64,000 nucleotides of DNA from positions 124,001 through 188,000 of the forward strand of contig FXAI01000006.1 in NCBI GenBank assembly GCA_900177435.1. The letters run 5' to 3'. Below are positions 51,809 through 61,046 of this stretch, piece after piece. Each line of letters opens with the position of its first letter. Position 1 is the stretch's first letter. Position numbers and translations under genes: made by a program. Under the pieces are notes generated by a model. The model was not told the origin of the DNA, searched no databases, and worked only from the letters and a program-made list of their open reading frames with translations. Origin of the DNA: Alteromonadaceae bacterium Bs31. GTDB taxonomy: Bacteria; Pseudomonadota; Gammaproteobacteria; Pseudomonadales; Cellvibrionaceae.

Positions 51809-51921
51809 AAGGCCACTAGCTTGAATTGCAATGATTTGTAAAAGAGTGAAGCGTCCGACTGAGGTTATTATATACTGGCTGTTATTAGCACAATAAGCCA
51901 AGGCTTTGGCCGGGAGCGTAG

Positions 51922-54162
51922 ATGTCTAATTACCCTACATGTCTGAAAATTCTACTAGCCCTCCCCTTCGCGATCATTGCCGCATGTGGTGGTGGAGACG
52001 GTTCTACCCCTGGACCTACTATTGAGGCGCCAACTTCGACGCCCAGCCAAGAGCCGACACTACAGCCCACCAGCCTGCAACCTACACAACAGCCCAGTCA
52101 AGAACCCGGTGCTGCGCTTACTCGACATTCAAACACCTCTTGCCTGGCGCCCGCGCAAATTTCAAGTGGAGACGGTGATTTTCAATTGATCCCCGCCTTT
52201 CCTGATCTGCCGGCGCTTAACGGCTTACTTGGCTTGTACCAGGCACCGGGTCGGGATAGCCATTGGTATGCCTTGTTGCGTGAAGGGCAAATTATTCGCT
52301 TTCAAAATTCACCAGACACCAGCAGCTACGAAACGCTAGTAGATATCAGCGCGAGTGTTAGAACCGGTTTTGAACGCGGAGCCTTGGGTTTTGCTTTTCA
52401 TCCCGATTTTGCCAGGAAAGGTTATTTTTATATCTCTTACATCAACTCAGAAGACTATTCCATTATCTCGAGGTTTACCTTTAGCGGTAGCCTGCCAGTT
52501 GCTGGCTCTACAGAAAAAGAAATTCTGCGCTTGCTGCAGCCCGCGGGAAATCATAATGGTGGCAATATTGCTTTTGGCCCGGATAACTACCTGTATATAG
52601 GCTTTGGCGACGGTGGCGGTTCTAATGACCAATACGGTCACGGACAGCGCACATCAAGCCTGCACAGCACGCTCTTGCGTATCGATGTGGACAACGGCGA
52701 GCCCTACGCCATACCCAGCGACAATCCCTTTGTTGGCAATGATGCTTTTTTGCCAGAAATTTACGCCTACGGTTTACGCAACCCCTGGCGCTGGAGTTTT
52801 GATACGCAATCCGGTGAGCTTTGGTTGGCCGATGTGGGGCAAGGTTCTTATGAAGAACTTGATATAGTGAAAGCGGGAGATAACCTTGGCTGGCCGCTTA
52901 TGGAAGGAAATCACTGTTTTGCCGGGCAAAGTTGTAGCACGAGCGGATTGACGCTGCCCGTGCACGAGTACAGTCAAAGCGGTTGTGCTTCTGTTACCGG
53001 CGGTTTTGTATACAGAGGAACCCAGAGCCCGGAAATAAATGGCCATTATTTTTACGCAGATTATTGTACCGGTGAAATTTCTCGCATTTGGCGCAATGGT
53101 GAAAACTATGAAAATGAAACTGTCGCTAATGCGCCTACAAACGTTGCCAGCTTCGCCCAGGCTAACGATGGAGAAGTTTATGTGCTTGCGATCAATGGCT
53201 CGGCAGGCAATGGTATTTACCAAATTGTTTACAGTGAAAATAGCTCCATCAGTATTGCTCAACAGCTATCACAAACAGGTTGTTTTTCTTCCACTCCCGA
53301 CCTGCAAGCAGCAGAAGGCGTGGTTCCCTATAGCATAAAGTCCAAGCTGTGGTCAGACGGCGCTGATAAAACCCGTTATTTTGCAATTCCAGATGGTACA
53401 AAAATTAGCATCGATACCAGTGGCGACTTTCTTTTCCCTACTGGCTCTGTGCTGATTAAAAACTTTTTCGACGGGGAAAGTATTATAGAAACCCGTCTTT
53501 TAATGAATCACAACACTGGTTGGGCCGGTTACAGCTATCAATGGCTGGAAGCTAAAAATGATGCAATATTATTGGATAAAGAAACACAGCTTAACACGGG
53601 CAATTTTATTCACACCTTCCCCTCCCAAGCTCAGTGTAATGTGTGTCATACCGGTGCGGCGCAGGTGTCTTTGGGGATAGAAGCCAGTCAATTAGATACT
53701 GAACACAGCTATGCGCAAAGCGGCATCACATCCAATCAAAATGACGCGCTATATCAGGCGGGCTATTTATACTCCCTGCCAACAGCGACTCAAGTGAGTG
53801 AATTAGCTGATATCAACGACAATTCAGCCAGTACAGCACTGCGAGCAAGAAGTTATTTGCACTCCAATTGCAGTGGTTGCCACCGGCCGAACAGTACAGC
53901 AGCACAGATCGATTTACGTATTCAAACATCCCTAGCGGATACTGGAATTTGTGATGTAGCACCTATTGATGGCAATTGGGGGCTTACTAATGCACGGGTC
54001 GTCGCTCCCGGCTCTGCAGCTTCGTCTGTACTTTACGAAAGAATGGCTACTGCGGACGACCATAGGATGCCGCCGTTGGGAACAAATCTTATCGATCAGG
54101 CGGCGCTCAGTGTGATAGAAAGCTGGATCGACAATATGGCTGATTGCACAGGACGCTACTAG
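51922..54162 (+). CDS. Lipoprotein PQQ-type sugar dehydrogenase (SGDH fold) with two c-type haem motifs
   Basis: This 746-residue protein has a lipoprotein signal (IIAAC, Cys22), a Thr/Pro/Gln/Ser-rich linker (about 25-70), an SGDH-like six-bladed propeller (about 75-430) and a C-terminal haem region. SGDH hallmarks are NHNGGNIAFGPDNYLYIGFGDGG, the YAYGLRNPWRWSFD strand and WLADVGQGSYEELD. CxxCH motifs occur at C572-N-V-C-H576 and C650-S-G-C-H654, with a possible axial Met in RMPPLG. It should oxidise aldose sugars in the periplasm or on the surface and pass electrons through the haems to the respiratory chain. No PQQ synthesis genes are in the window. It does not appear to share a transcript with neighbours. 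Confidence 0.85.
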   Translation: MSNYPTCLKILLALPFAIIAACGGGDGSTPGPTIEAPTSTPSQEPTLQPTSLQPTQQPSQEPGAALTRHSNTSCLAPAQISSGDGDFQLIPAFPDLPALNGLLGLYQAPGRDSHWYALLREGQIIRFQNSPDTSSYETLVDISASVRTGFERGALGFAFHPDFARKGYFYISYINSEDYSIISRFTFSGSLPVAGSTEKEILRLLQPAGNHNGGNIAFGPDNYLYIGFGDGGGSNDQYGHGQRTSSLHSTLLRIDVDNGEPYAIPSDNPFVGNDAFLPEIYAYGLRNPWRWSFDTQSGELWLADVGQGSYEELDIVKAGDNLGWPLMEGNHCFAGQSCSTSGLTLPVHEYSQSGCASVTGGFVYRGTQSPEINGHYFYADYCTGEISRIWRNGENYENETVANAPTNVASFAQANDGEVYVLAINGSAGNGIYQIVYSENSSISIAQQLSQTGCFSSTPDLQAAEGVVPYSIKSKLWSDGADKTRYFAIPDGTKISIDTSGDFLFPTGSVLIKNFFDGESIIETRLLMNHNTGWAGYSYQWLEAKNDAILLDKETQLNTGNFIHTFPSQAQCNVCHTGAAQVSLGIEASQLDTEHSYAQSGITSNQNDALYQAGYLYSLPTATQVSELADINDNSASTALRARSYLHSNCSGCHRPNSTAAQIDLRIQTSLADTGICDVAPIDGNWGLTNARVVAPGSAASSVLYERMATADDHRMPPLGTNLIDQAALSVIESWIDNMADCTGRY

Positions 54163-54190
54163 CAATTAGGTTCTGTCAATTAGGTTCTGG
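54163..54190. repeat. 14-bp tandem duplication directly after the sugar dehydrogenase stop
   Basis: CAATTAGGTTCTGT (54163-54176) is followed at once by CAATTAGGTTCTGG (54177-54190), and a third partial copy, CAAATTAG, follows. It adjoins the stop codon and could be a slippage product. Confidence 0.7.
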
Positions 54191-54358
54191 CAAATTAGCC
54201 ATTGGCAATAAGATACCAACAGCAAGGTATTAAAACCGGTGGTCGATAGAATTCTCGTGGCCGTTTCCGTGAATAAAATCTTTACCGTTTATATTTAACG
54301 AGCGTATAAGCACAAAAAATTACATTAATGCGTGGCTATTTAAAGTTCAAAAATCCAA

Positions 54359-55363
54359 CTACATGTCCTTCTCAGCTTTTGATATTTCTCCAGGAGAGAA
54401 GCCATAAGCTTTTCGAAAAGCCAGAGAAAAGTTGGACGCCTGCTTGTATCCGGCTAAAAACGCAGCCTCTCCGATAGTGAAATTTCGTTCTTTCATTGCA
54501 TTTAAAGCATTTGCTAGTTTTGCCTGGCGAATGTGTTTTAACAGGCTCTCGCCAAAGCATTTTTTCGCTATGCGCTGCATACTACTGGCACTGGTACCCA
54601 GTGACTTTGCCAGTTCGTCTACTTGAAGATCTGATAGTTGTATATTTTCCCGCATAACGATATCGCGTACACAAGCCTGTACTCTTTGCTCGAGCGTTTC
54701 CGGTGCCTGGGGTGCATGTGCATGTTTAAGAAGGCAACGTACCCCTTTATCAAGCTCTTCTCCTGCGGCTGAAAGCAAGGTGGCGATATTAGACATTTGC
54801 TGAAACTTTTGTTGCACGCTGGTCTCGTTCGGTAACGCGAGTAATGAATTTACTGCGGTGACGATTTCATCAGTGGCTGCAAACTTTTGTAGCTGAGGTT
54901 GGCCTTGGCACATGAGAGTCTCTAGCCCCATACACGTAAGCCACGCACCAGTGGTACCCAAGGTAAATTTGTGTACGCGAGCCCTCGCCTTAAATCGTCG
55001 TCTTAAGCGCAGTGGTGCTGCGTTGGAAAAGCAAAAAGCCAAAGGGGCCTCTGCTTTTAAACTGTGCGGGCAACCATTAATCTCAAGTTGTAATTCCCCT
55101 TCGTACAGTAAGCCGAAAGTCATACCTGCTTGTACCTCAAAGCTTACTTCTGCATTTTTGCTGGCATGGGCTTCGGCGTAATGCCAATGCCAATCACTGG
55201 TAATCCTGGCACTTCGTACCACGCCCGCTAGTATCGGCTTGTTCTTTACCTCTTTACGCCAGAGCACATCCCTACTTTGGCCTGCCGCTAACATGAGTAA
55301 CTGTTGTTTGCTTAAGTCGGGGCTTTGTTGACGCTCCTGAATAGCATATTGACTGTTTTTCAT
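54359..55363 (-). CDS. AraC-family regulator, PchR/siderophore-type
   Basis: This 334-residue protein has an N-terminal sensing half (about 1-215) and a C-terminal AraC domain (about 225-330). Both helix-turn-helix units are clear: LSDLQVDELAKSLGTSASSMQRIAKKCFGESL and the second, FTIGEAAFLAGYKQASNFSLAFRKAYGFSP. This length and the position divergent from a TonB receptor match the PchR-like activators that sense a ferri-siderophore. A Fur box lies in the 94-bp divergent space. It is likely to activate the receptor operon to its right. Confidence 0.88.
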   Translation of the reverse strand: MKNSQYAIQERQQSPDLSKQQLLMLAAGQSRDVLWRKEVKNKPILAGVVRSARITSDWHWHYAEAHASKNAEVSFEVQAGMTFGLLYEGELQLEINGCPHSLKAEAPLAFCFSNAAPLRLRRRFKARARVHKFTLGTTGAWLTCMGLETLMCQGQPQLQKFAATDEIVTAVNSLLALPNETSVQQKFQQMSNIATLLSAAGEELDKGVRCLLKHAHAPQAPETLEQRVQACVRDIVMRENIQLSDLQVDELAKSLGTSASSMQRIAKKCFGESLLKHIRQAKLANALNAMKERNFTIGEAAFLAGYKQASNFSLAFRKAYGFSPGEISKAEKDM

Positions 55364-55414
55364 ATGGATTAGCCCTTACTCCTGTGTGCGATATACGTAA
55401 AATGAGCTCCCAAT

Positions 55415-55433
55415 GTAAATCATTCTCATTCGC
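55415..55433. promoter_or_regulatory. Fur box between the AraC gene and the receptor gene
   Basis: Minus-strand 19-mer GCGAATGAGAATGATTTAC matches 13 of 19 consensus positions by my count; the GAATGAGAATGATTT core is typical. It is 25 bases before the receptor ATG and about 50 from the regulator start, so it could govern both genes. Confidence 0.65.
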
Positions 55434-55457
55434 ACATAAAGAGGTATTGAGGTATCT

Positions 55458-57575
55458 ATGCATATTTTGCTAAAAAAGAACCCTCTAGTACTGGCCATAG
55501 CGGCTTGTATTAGTACGTTCGCTAGCGCTGAAGAAGTAAAGCCCGCGATCGAAGAAGTCCAGGTATGGAGCACCAAAGTTAAGGCATCGTCCCTGGACTT
55601 GGGCGAAGAGGCCATTGCTATTCGTCAGGCTGACCATATCAGTGACCTGCTGCGCTTCATTCCCGGCGTGGATGTGGGTGGAGCACACTCGTTAAATCAG
55701 CGTATCACTATCAGGAGCCTCGACGATAAAGATTTGAACGTTACGATCGATGGCGCCGTGCAAAATACCTATATGTTCCACCACATGGGCAATCTACAGA
55801 TCCATTCTGATATCTTGCGAGAAGCCGATATTGAGGTGGGCAATAACTCTGTACTCTCTGGCAGTCTTGGTGGCGTAGCCCGTTTTAAAACCCGCTCTGC
55901 GAAAGATATGCTCAGTGATGGAAAACGTTTTGGAGCGCGCATTAACGCAACTTACGCGGCCAATGCTTCTGAGCGCGCTTCGATTGCCGGCTTTGGCCAA
56001 CTGAGTGAATCCATCGATGTCCTTGCCTACGTTAACCGAGTGGAGAGCGATAACTACGAAGTGGGAGGCGGCGAAATCAAGGATAGCGATGGAGTGGTCA
56101 TAGCGGGAACTGACGGCACAGTGCGAGGATTGGAAGGCTCCCTTACAGATAGTTTGTTAAAAGTAGGCTTTGACATAACAGATAATCAGCGCGTAAAAGT
56201 GGGCTACGAAATTTATAAAGATGAGGGTGACTACAGCTCCCGGCCGGATATGGGGCTTGCTACCGATATTGCTATTGGTGCGCGATTAGGTGTCGATGGC
56301 TTGCCGCAACTCTACCCCACGACATTTACGCGCGATACAGCAACGCTTAATTACGATGCTAATTTTAATAATGTAAGCATTGAGGCAGTAGTGTTTAACA
56401 ATGTCAGCTCGCTGGAGCGGGAGGAGGCTTACGTCTGGCAAGGTAGTCTGGTGGAAGAGCACAACAAGGGTGAAGCGACTAATACCGGTGCGAGTATATT
56501 GTTTGAGCAGCGGCTGGGTGGCAATGTTGAGCACACACTTACCTATGGACTGGAAACTGTAAAATATAAAACCCAGTACACAGGAGTGAACCTCACAAGC
56601 AACACATCACAACAAAGCCGGGAAGAGGCGCACTCCAGTGCAGTCTATATACAAGATCGTATTGCGCTGGGAAACCTCAGTATTATCCCTGGGGCGCGAT
56701 TTAATCACTGGGTAATTGATAGCAAGCTCGTGGATAAAACCTATTCTGAGCCCACCTTTGCTCTTGCCCTGGAGTATGCAATAGATAGTGCAACAAGTAT
56801 CAAATTGAGCACAACCGAGCTGTTCAAAGGCCCCAAATTATCTGAAGTATTCGTGGGAGCAGGTATCGGTGATGTTTACAATCAAGATATTAAGGCAGAA
56901 ACAGGCCGTAATACCGAAATTGGAATTAGCCATCAAGGGCAGACATTCCGAACGGGATTAACCGCGTTTGACACTCAAATTAATGATTACATCTACGATT
57001 ACATTAACTACACCCTCAGTGCGGCTCCCTACCCCAAAGATAATATCGGTGATATGCAGCTGCAAGGTATTGAAGCTTTCTGGGGCTTTACGTTAGATAG
57101 CTTGGACGTGCTGCTGACCTACTCCGATGTTAATAGTGAGCTCAGTGCCTACGAACCTTATATCGAGTTACCTTTTGAAGGCGTGGTGCAAGAGGGATTC
57201 GATGGCGCAAGAACGGATCGAAGCTATGGCAGTACTTACGGCTTGAATATTGATTATTTCTTTAGCGATAAAGATATTCATCTGCATTACGACATCATGC
57301 ACGTAGGCAGTCTGCCTGCGGGAAAAGATTTAGACGGAGCGGGTCTGGATAACTCTAAAAACGCATACACCGTGCATAACGTTTCTGCTCAGTGGCAAGT
57401 TGCAGGTGTTGAAGGTCTAAGCATAACCTTGGGCATCGATAATATTTTTGACGAGTACTATGCCTCGCAAGCCTCTCGCACCGGAGCTTCATTTCATCCA
57501 GTTTTTGGCGAGCTTTACCTGACTGACTATGAGCCTGGCCGCAACTTGAAAGCCAGTGTTGCTTATCAGTTTTAG
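55458..57575 (+). CDS. TonB-dependent outer-membrane receptor, Fur/AraC-controlled
   Basis: This 705-residue receptor has a signal peptide (about 1-24), a TonB-box-like IEEVQVWSTK, a plug (QADHISDLLRFIPGVDVGGAHSLNQRITIRSL; VGNNSVLSGSLGGVARFKTR) and a barrel ending SVAYQF. The FKGPKLSEVFVG stretch and the ITLGIDNIFDEYYASQAS end are typical of haem or siderophore receptors. It is followed by PepSY, DUF2271 and DUF4198 genes, a set found with iron-uptake receptors. Ligand not determined from sequence. It differs clearly from the His-rich zinc receptors and from the FhuE-like receptor elsewhere in the window. Confidence 0.88.
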   Translation: MHILLKKNPLVLAIAACISTFASAEEVKPAIEEVQVWSTKVKASSLDLGEEAIAIRQADHISDLLRFIPGVDVGGAHSLNQRITIRSLDDKDLNVTIDGAVQNTYMFHHMGNLQIHSDILREADIEVGNNSVLSGSLGGVARFKTRSAKDMLSDGKRFGARINATYAANASERASIAGFGQLSESIDVLAYVNRVESDNYEVGGGEIKDSDGVVIAGTDGTVRGLEGSLTDSLLKVGFDITDNQRVKVGYEIYKDEGDYSSRPDMGLATDIAIGARLGVDGLPQLYPTTFTRDTATLNYDANFNNVSIEAVVFNNVSSLEREEAYVWQGSLVEEHNKGEATNTGASILFEQRLGGNVEHTLTYGLETVKYKTQYTGVNLTSNTSQQSREEAHSSAVYIQDRIALGNLSIIPGARFNHWVIDSKLVDKTYSEPTFALALEYAIDSATSIKLSTTELFKGPKLSEVFVGAGIGDVYNQDIKAETGRNTEIGISHQGQTFRTGLTAFDTQINDYIYDYINYTLSAAPYPKDNIGDMQLQGIEAFWGFTLDSLDVLLTYSDVNSELSAYEPYIELPFEGVVQEGFDGARTDRSYGSTYGLNIDYFFSDKDIHLHYDIMHVGSLPAGKDLDGAGLDNSKNAYTVHNVSAQWQVAGVEGLSITLGIDNIFDEYYASQASRTGASFHPVFGELYLTDYEPGRNLKASVAYQF

Positions 57576-57642
57576 CGATGTGCATATCATGTAGTGGCTA
57601 AAGGATTGGCCGCTACTAAAAAATGAATCCCAGGGTAAGACT

Positions 57643-58368
57643 ATGATCTACTGCTACTCTAGCGCTGTAAAAAAGGCCCTGCTGGGCTATCTGAGTGGCA
57701 ATTTTGCTGATAACAATCAAGGCGGTCTTACTTTAAATAAAAAGTCGACCCGGCGGTATAAAGCTTTTTACAAGGTTTCGCGCGTGGTGCACATCTATAT
57801 TTCAATGGTGTTGCTCACCTTACTTGCGTTTTTTTGTTTGACCGGAATATTTCTTAACCATAATGAGTGGTTTACAAATAATTATACGGAGCAATCGGTG
57901 TTGATTGATGTGAATGGACCTCTGCACGCTGCTATTGCAGAGACTCTATCGCTTGCTGATGCCCCTACTCAAGAGATACAAACGCTGCTGGCGAAGCGCT
58001 ATAACCTAAGCACCTTAAACCAAATGAATTTTGACAGTGAAAGCGGCGAGCTTGTGTTTGACTACCAGTTGCCGGCCGGTTATGCCACCGCTTATTTTAG
58101 CCGGGAGGGTGATGCAACACTGGAGTACCGAAAGGGTTCAATCATTACCATTCTTAATGATTTGCATAAGGGTCGACATAGTGGGCCGGTATGGTCCTGG
58201 CTTATCGATATTAGTGCGGTATTTATGCTGGTTTTTTCTGTTGCTGGATTAGTGATTCTCATCCAAAACAAAAAATATCGGAAAGCCGGCTTGGTTCTAG
58301 GTGCCTTTGGCTTTGCCTTGCCGCTTGTAATCTATTTCTTGTGGGTCCCGTTTATTGCTGGAGTATGA
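57643..58368 (+). CDS. PepSY-domain membrane protein
   Basis: This 241-residue inner-membrane protein has helices at about 55-78 (HIYISMVLLTLLAFFCLTGIFL), 188-206 (WSWLIDISAVFMLVFSVAGLVIL) and 215-235. Between them is a periplasmic PepSY-like domain (ETLSLADAPTQEIQTLL; FDSESGELVFDYQLP). It resembles the smaller PepSY proteins next to TonB receptors, thought to aid iron release in the periplasm. It is followed one base after its stop by the DUF2271 gene. Confidence 0.82.
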   Translation: MIYCYSSAVKKALLGYLSGNFADNNQGGLTLNKKSTRRYKAFYKVSRVVHIYISMVLLTLLAFFCLTGIFLNHNEWFTNNYTEQSVLIDVNGPLHAAIAETLSLADAPTQEIQTLLAKRYNLSTLNQMNFDSESGELVFDYQLPAGYATAYFSREGDATLEYRKGSIITILNDLHKGRHSGPVWSWLIDISAVFMLVFSVAGLVILIQNKKYRKAGLVLGAFGFALPLVIYFLWVPFIAGV

Positions 58369-58369
58369 A

Positions 58370-58885
58370 ATGAAGCTAGCACACCTTTTATTCCTTTTAT
58401 GCCTGTTGTTGATGGTAAGTGTTAAAGCATTAGCCCAAAAAACGGACGGGGGTCAAACGAAGATCGATATTAAGCTCAACTTACCCAAGCTCGATGCTCA
58501 CCCCTATCACAAGCCCTTTGTTGCGGTTTGGCTCGAGACGAAAGAGCGTTCTGCCATAGAAACAATCGCTATTTGGTATGACGACGCCGAATGGTTAAAA
58601 GATCTGCGGCAGTGGTGGAGAAAACTGGGGCGAAAACAGCATGCCAGCAGCCAGCTGGATGGGATAAGTGGCGCCACACAAAAACCGGGCGTGCACCATA
58701 TTGAATGGCAAGGTTCGTTATTAGAGGATCACGCCTACCTCAATTTTGAAGTGGTACGGGAGGAAGGTGGTCGCAGCTATCATCGTGAGTTAATACAGTT
58801 AAAAACAACAGGTAGTTATACCGTTAAAGAAGACCATGAGTTCGGCGAAATAGAAATACAGGTCAATCACATCGCTAATCCTTGA
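58370..58885 (+). CDS. DUF2271 exported protein
   Basis: This 171-residue protein has a signal peptide (about 1-22, ending ALAQK). The DUF2271 core includes KPFVAVWLETKERSAIETIAIWYDD and WLKDLRQWWRKLG, then DGISGATQKPGVH and the closing HEFGEIEIQVNHI. DUF2271 proteins are found in receptor/PepSY operons for iron; the RQWWRKL segment resembles flavin-binding FMN proteins in some relatives. ATG 58370 follows GGAG at 58360-58363; an in-frame TTG at 58355 overlaps the previous gene. Confidence 0.8.
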   Translation: MKLAHLLFLLCLLLMVSVKALAQKTDGGQTKIDIKLNLPKLDAHPYHKPFVAVWLETKERSAIETIAIWYDDAEWLKDLRQWWRKLGRKQHASSQLDGISGATQKPGVHHIEWQGSLLEDHAYLNFEVVREEGGRSYHRELIQLKTTGSYTVKEDHEFGEIEIQVNHIANP

Positions 58886-58978
58886 CGTAGAGCTTTTGTG
58901 CGAGTTACCCGAAAATGATGGGGCGCCGAGCTAATAATGTACGGGAAAGTGAAGTATCAATAACGAGTGGGAAAAGTT

Positions 58979-59881
58979 ATGAATATTTTTGCAAGCATTA
59001 AAACAATCAGTACTTCTGCAGTCTGTGTGTTGGCTATAAATAGTCTCTATACCGTGCCCGCCAATGCCCATTCTCGTTGGGTTATTCCTAGTCATACCGT
59101 TGTGTCCGGGGATAAGCCCATGAGTATCAGCCTGGATTACAGTATTTCCAATGATATTTTTCACCCGGATATTGCCTTGGGGGGCGCGAGTCTCAGCGGA
59201 GAGAAGCAGACTAAGGAGCAAGGCGCAAACCCAATGGCCGCCTTAATGATGCAAACGCAGGCCAGCGTAGTAACACCAGTAGGCGAAATTATCTCCCTTT
59301 CCAGTGTCAACCTTGGGCGTAAAACCAGCACGTTTTTTACGGCAGACAAAGCAGGTACCTATCGTGTAGAAATTTCTCAGCCCGCTATCGATGTAACACT
59401 CTACAAAACGGATAAAGGGGAAGCGCAGCGCTTATTTGGGACCTACGAGGCCGTTAAGTCCAGGCTTCCAAAAGATGCCAACGCAATTGACGCCCTGCAA
59501 TTTATTAATCGAATACAAACTTTTGTTACACACAATGAAATAAGCACGAAAAACCTGAGACCTTCTGGCGAAGGCCTTGAATTGACACATGGCACACACC
59601 CCAATGAATTATTTGCTCTGGAGCAAACCAGGTATCAATTAATGTTAAATGGCAGGCCTATCGGCGATAACAAAAATAGCCACGTTAAAATCACCAAAGC
59701 GGGGACGCGATTTCGTAATCAACGTGCTAGCTTGCAACCCTCTATTTCCAGTAAAGGAGAATTTCAGATCACCTGGCCAGAGGCTGGTGTGTACTTGCTA
59801 GAGGCCGACTACGAAATTGAGAGCGAAAGTGGAAAAGTCGTGTATGCCCTCTTTCTCACCCTTGAAGTTCATCCCGAATAG
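58979..59881 (+). CDS. DUF4198 exported protein
   Basis: This protein of 300 residues has a signal peptide (about 1-29) ending NAHSRWVIPS, with the mature N-terminus beginning near the conserved His, as in DUF4198/NikK-like proteins. Such proteins bind metal with an N-terminal His. Two beta-sandwich repeats follow (MSISLDYSISNDIFHPDIAL; FQITWPEAGVYLLEADYEI). It is probably a periplasmic metal-binding component of the receptor operon. ATG 58979 is used; an in-frame GTG at 58967 lies just upstream. A hairpin at 59982 may end the operon. Confidence 0.82.
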   Translation: MNIFASIKTISTSAVCVLAINSLYTVPANAHSRWVIPSHTVVSGDKPMSISLDYSISNDIFHPDIALGGASLSGEKQTKEQGANPMAALMMQTQASVVTPVGEIISLSSVNLGRKTSTFFTADKAGTYRVEISQPAIDVTLYKTDKGEAQRLFGTYEAVKSRLPKDANAIDALQFINRIQTFVTHNEISTKNLRPSGEGLELTHGTHPNELFALEQTRYQLMLNGRPIGDNKNSHVKITKAGTRFRNQRASLQPSISSKGEFQITWPEAGVYLLEADYEIESESGKVVYALFLTLEVHPE

Positions 59882-59981
59882 CGGCGCGGTATAGCCGCAA
59901 GTCTTTTGGGGCAATTGATTCATTATAGTTCGCTAAAAACCTTTGGTTTAAGCGCGAGAAACGCGGTTTAAGGCATTAAGT

Positions 59982-60012
59982 AAGCGCCGCGCAACGACGA
60001 ATAGGCGCTTTT
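59982..60012 (+). terminator. Possible terminator of the receptor/PepSY/DUF2271/DUF4198 operon
   Basis: AAGCGCC (59982-59988) pairs with GGCGCTT (60004-60010) with a 15-base loop and a four-T tail. The long loop makes it weaker than the others. The surrounding stretch 59882-60235 shows no gene. Confidence 0.45.
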
Positions 60013-60176
60013 CACGAACAACCCTTCGGGCCAATTGCCGTTTTCTCGTGTACTGCTTTACCGCTCGTTTATTTATATCAACTACATATCACTCACTGCG
60101 CCTTAATTAAAAACATATGCTCACTGGCGCAGCAGAAGCAAAAAAGGCAGTGACAACATGCCCTGGCTTAAACAAA

Positions 60177-60201
60177 AAAAGCGCTATAAAAGAGCGCTTT
60201 T
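60177..60201 (-). terminator. Intrinsic terminator of the outer-membrane protein gene
   Basis: AAAAGCGCT (60177-60185) and AGCGCTTTT (60193-60201) form a nine-pair stem with a seven-base loop. On the minus strand it is followed by a long T run, complementary to the A tract at 60174-60180. It is 35 bases past the stop. Confidence 0.85.
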
Positions 60202-60235
60202 AATAATCACTGGAGAAGAAAACTAATTCGTTGGG

Positions 60236-60790
60236 CTAGAAAGTAATTGCAGCACCGACGGAAATCATACTCAGGTCAGCTTCGCCGGCATCAAACAACT
60301 CGTATTCCGCACGCACAGCAAAGGAAGCAAATTGGAATTTGGCGCCAATTCCGTATGCGGGGTCGCTGCCGTCTTCTTTTCCTTTGAGGTCTTCTTCAAG
60401 GTCAGAAATATTAAACTCTGTTTCCCAGGAAACCATACCAGCCTTTGCGAAAAAGCCAACCGGCCCCATATTTACACCTACCAAGCCAAATACATCCCAT
60501 GCACTTGAACTTGTTTCAATTTTACCGCCATCAAAACTTGCGGAAGTGTCACCAAAGTCTACATAGGAGCCTTCTACCGCCAAATCAAACAGGGGTACCC
60601 AGCCGAAGTTATAACCGGCAAACACTTTGTAGGCTGAAGCGTCGTCGTCCAGGTTTACATCGCCTACAGATACTTCATTGCCGGCGGTACCCAATGAACC
60701 ACCTAAATAGATTCCGGTATCTTTACCTGCAAAGGCAGCGGTAGATAGCCCAAACAATAATACTGAGATGAAAAGCTTGTAATTACTCAT
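60236..60790 (-). CDS. Small outer-membrane beta-barrel protein
   Basis: This 184-residue protein has a signal peptide (about 1-21, ending AFAGK) and a repeating beta pattern with alternating aromatic and Gly residues typical of eight-stranded barrels: YLGGSLGTAG, YKVFAGYNFGW, DLAVEGSYVDFGD, VFGLVGVNMGPVGFFAKAG, then a C-terminal strand ending in Phe (VGAAITF). It resembles the OmpA-like membrane or Opa-like porin group. It is alone on its transcript, with a terminator just after it. No specific function can be given. Confidence 0.82.
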   Translation of the reverse strand: MSNYKLFISVLLFGLSTAAFAGKDTGIYLGGSLGTAGNEVSVGDVNLDDDASAYKVFAGYNFGWVPLFDLAVEGSYVDFGDTSASFDGGKIETSSSAWDVFGLVGVNMGPVGFFAKAGMVSWETEFNISDLEEDLKGKEDGSDPAYGIGAKFQFASFAVRAEYELFDAGEADLSMISVGAAITF

Positions 60791-61046
60791 GGTTGTTCAC
60801 CCTTAATTCAGAAAGCGATTTGCGATAGATCGAAGTGTTTTCTTGGAATGGAAGGAAGCAGCATCTATATTCCTCGATAGACCGTTCCAGAGGCGATTAT
60901 ACGCCATTTTAAGTGATTTGTTTGTGCTCCAGTGAGCGCTTTCATTTGGCGTAAAATAATACATTCGAGCGTCTGAAGTATTGAGCGGCATAAAGTACAA
61001 AACATTCTGGCTCGCGTGTATGACAGCCGTAACTCACCAATAATTG

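Noticed and set aside
52774-53262. 162-codon minus-strand frame within the sugar dehydrogenase gene
   Set aside because: Antisense to conserved propeller motifs and without recognisable features.
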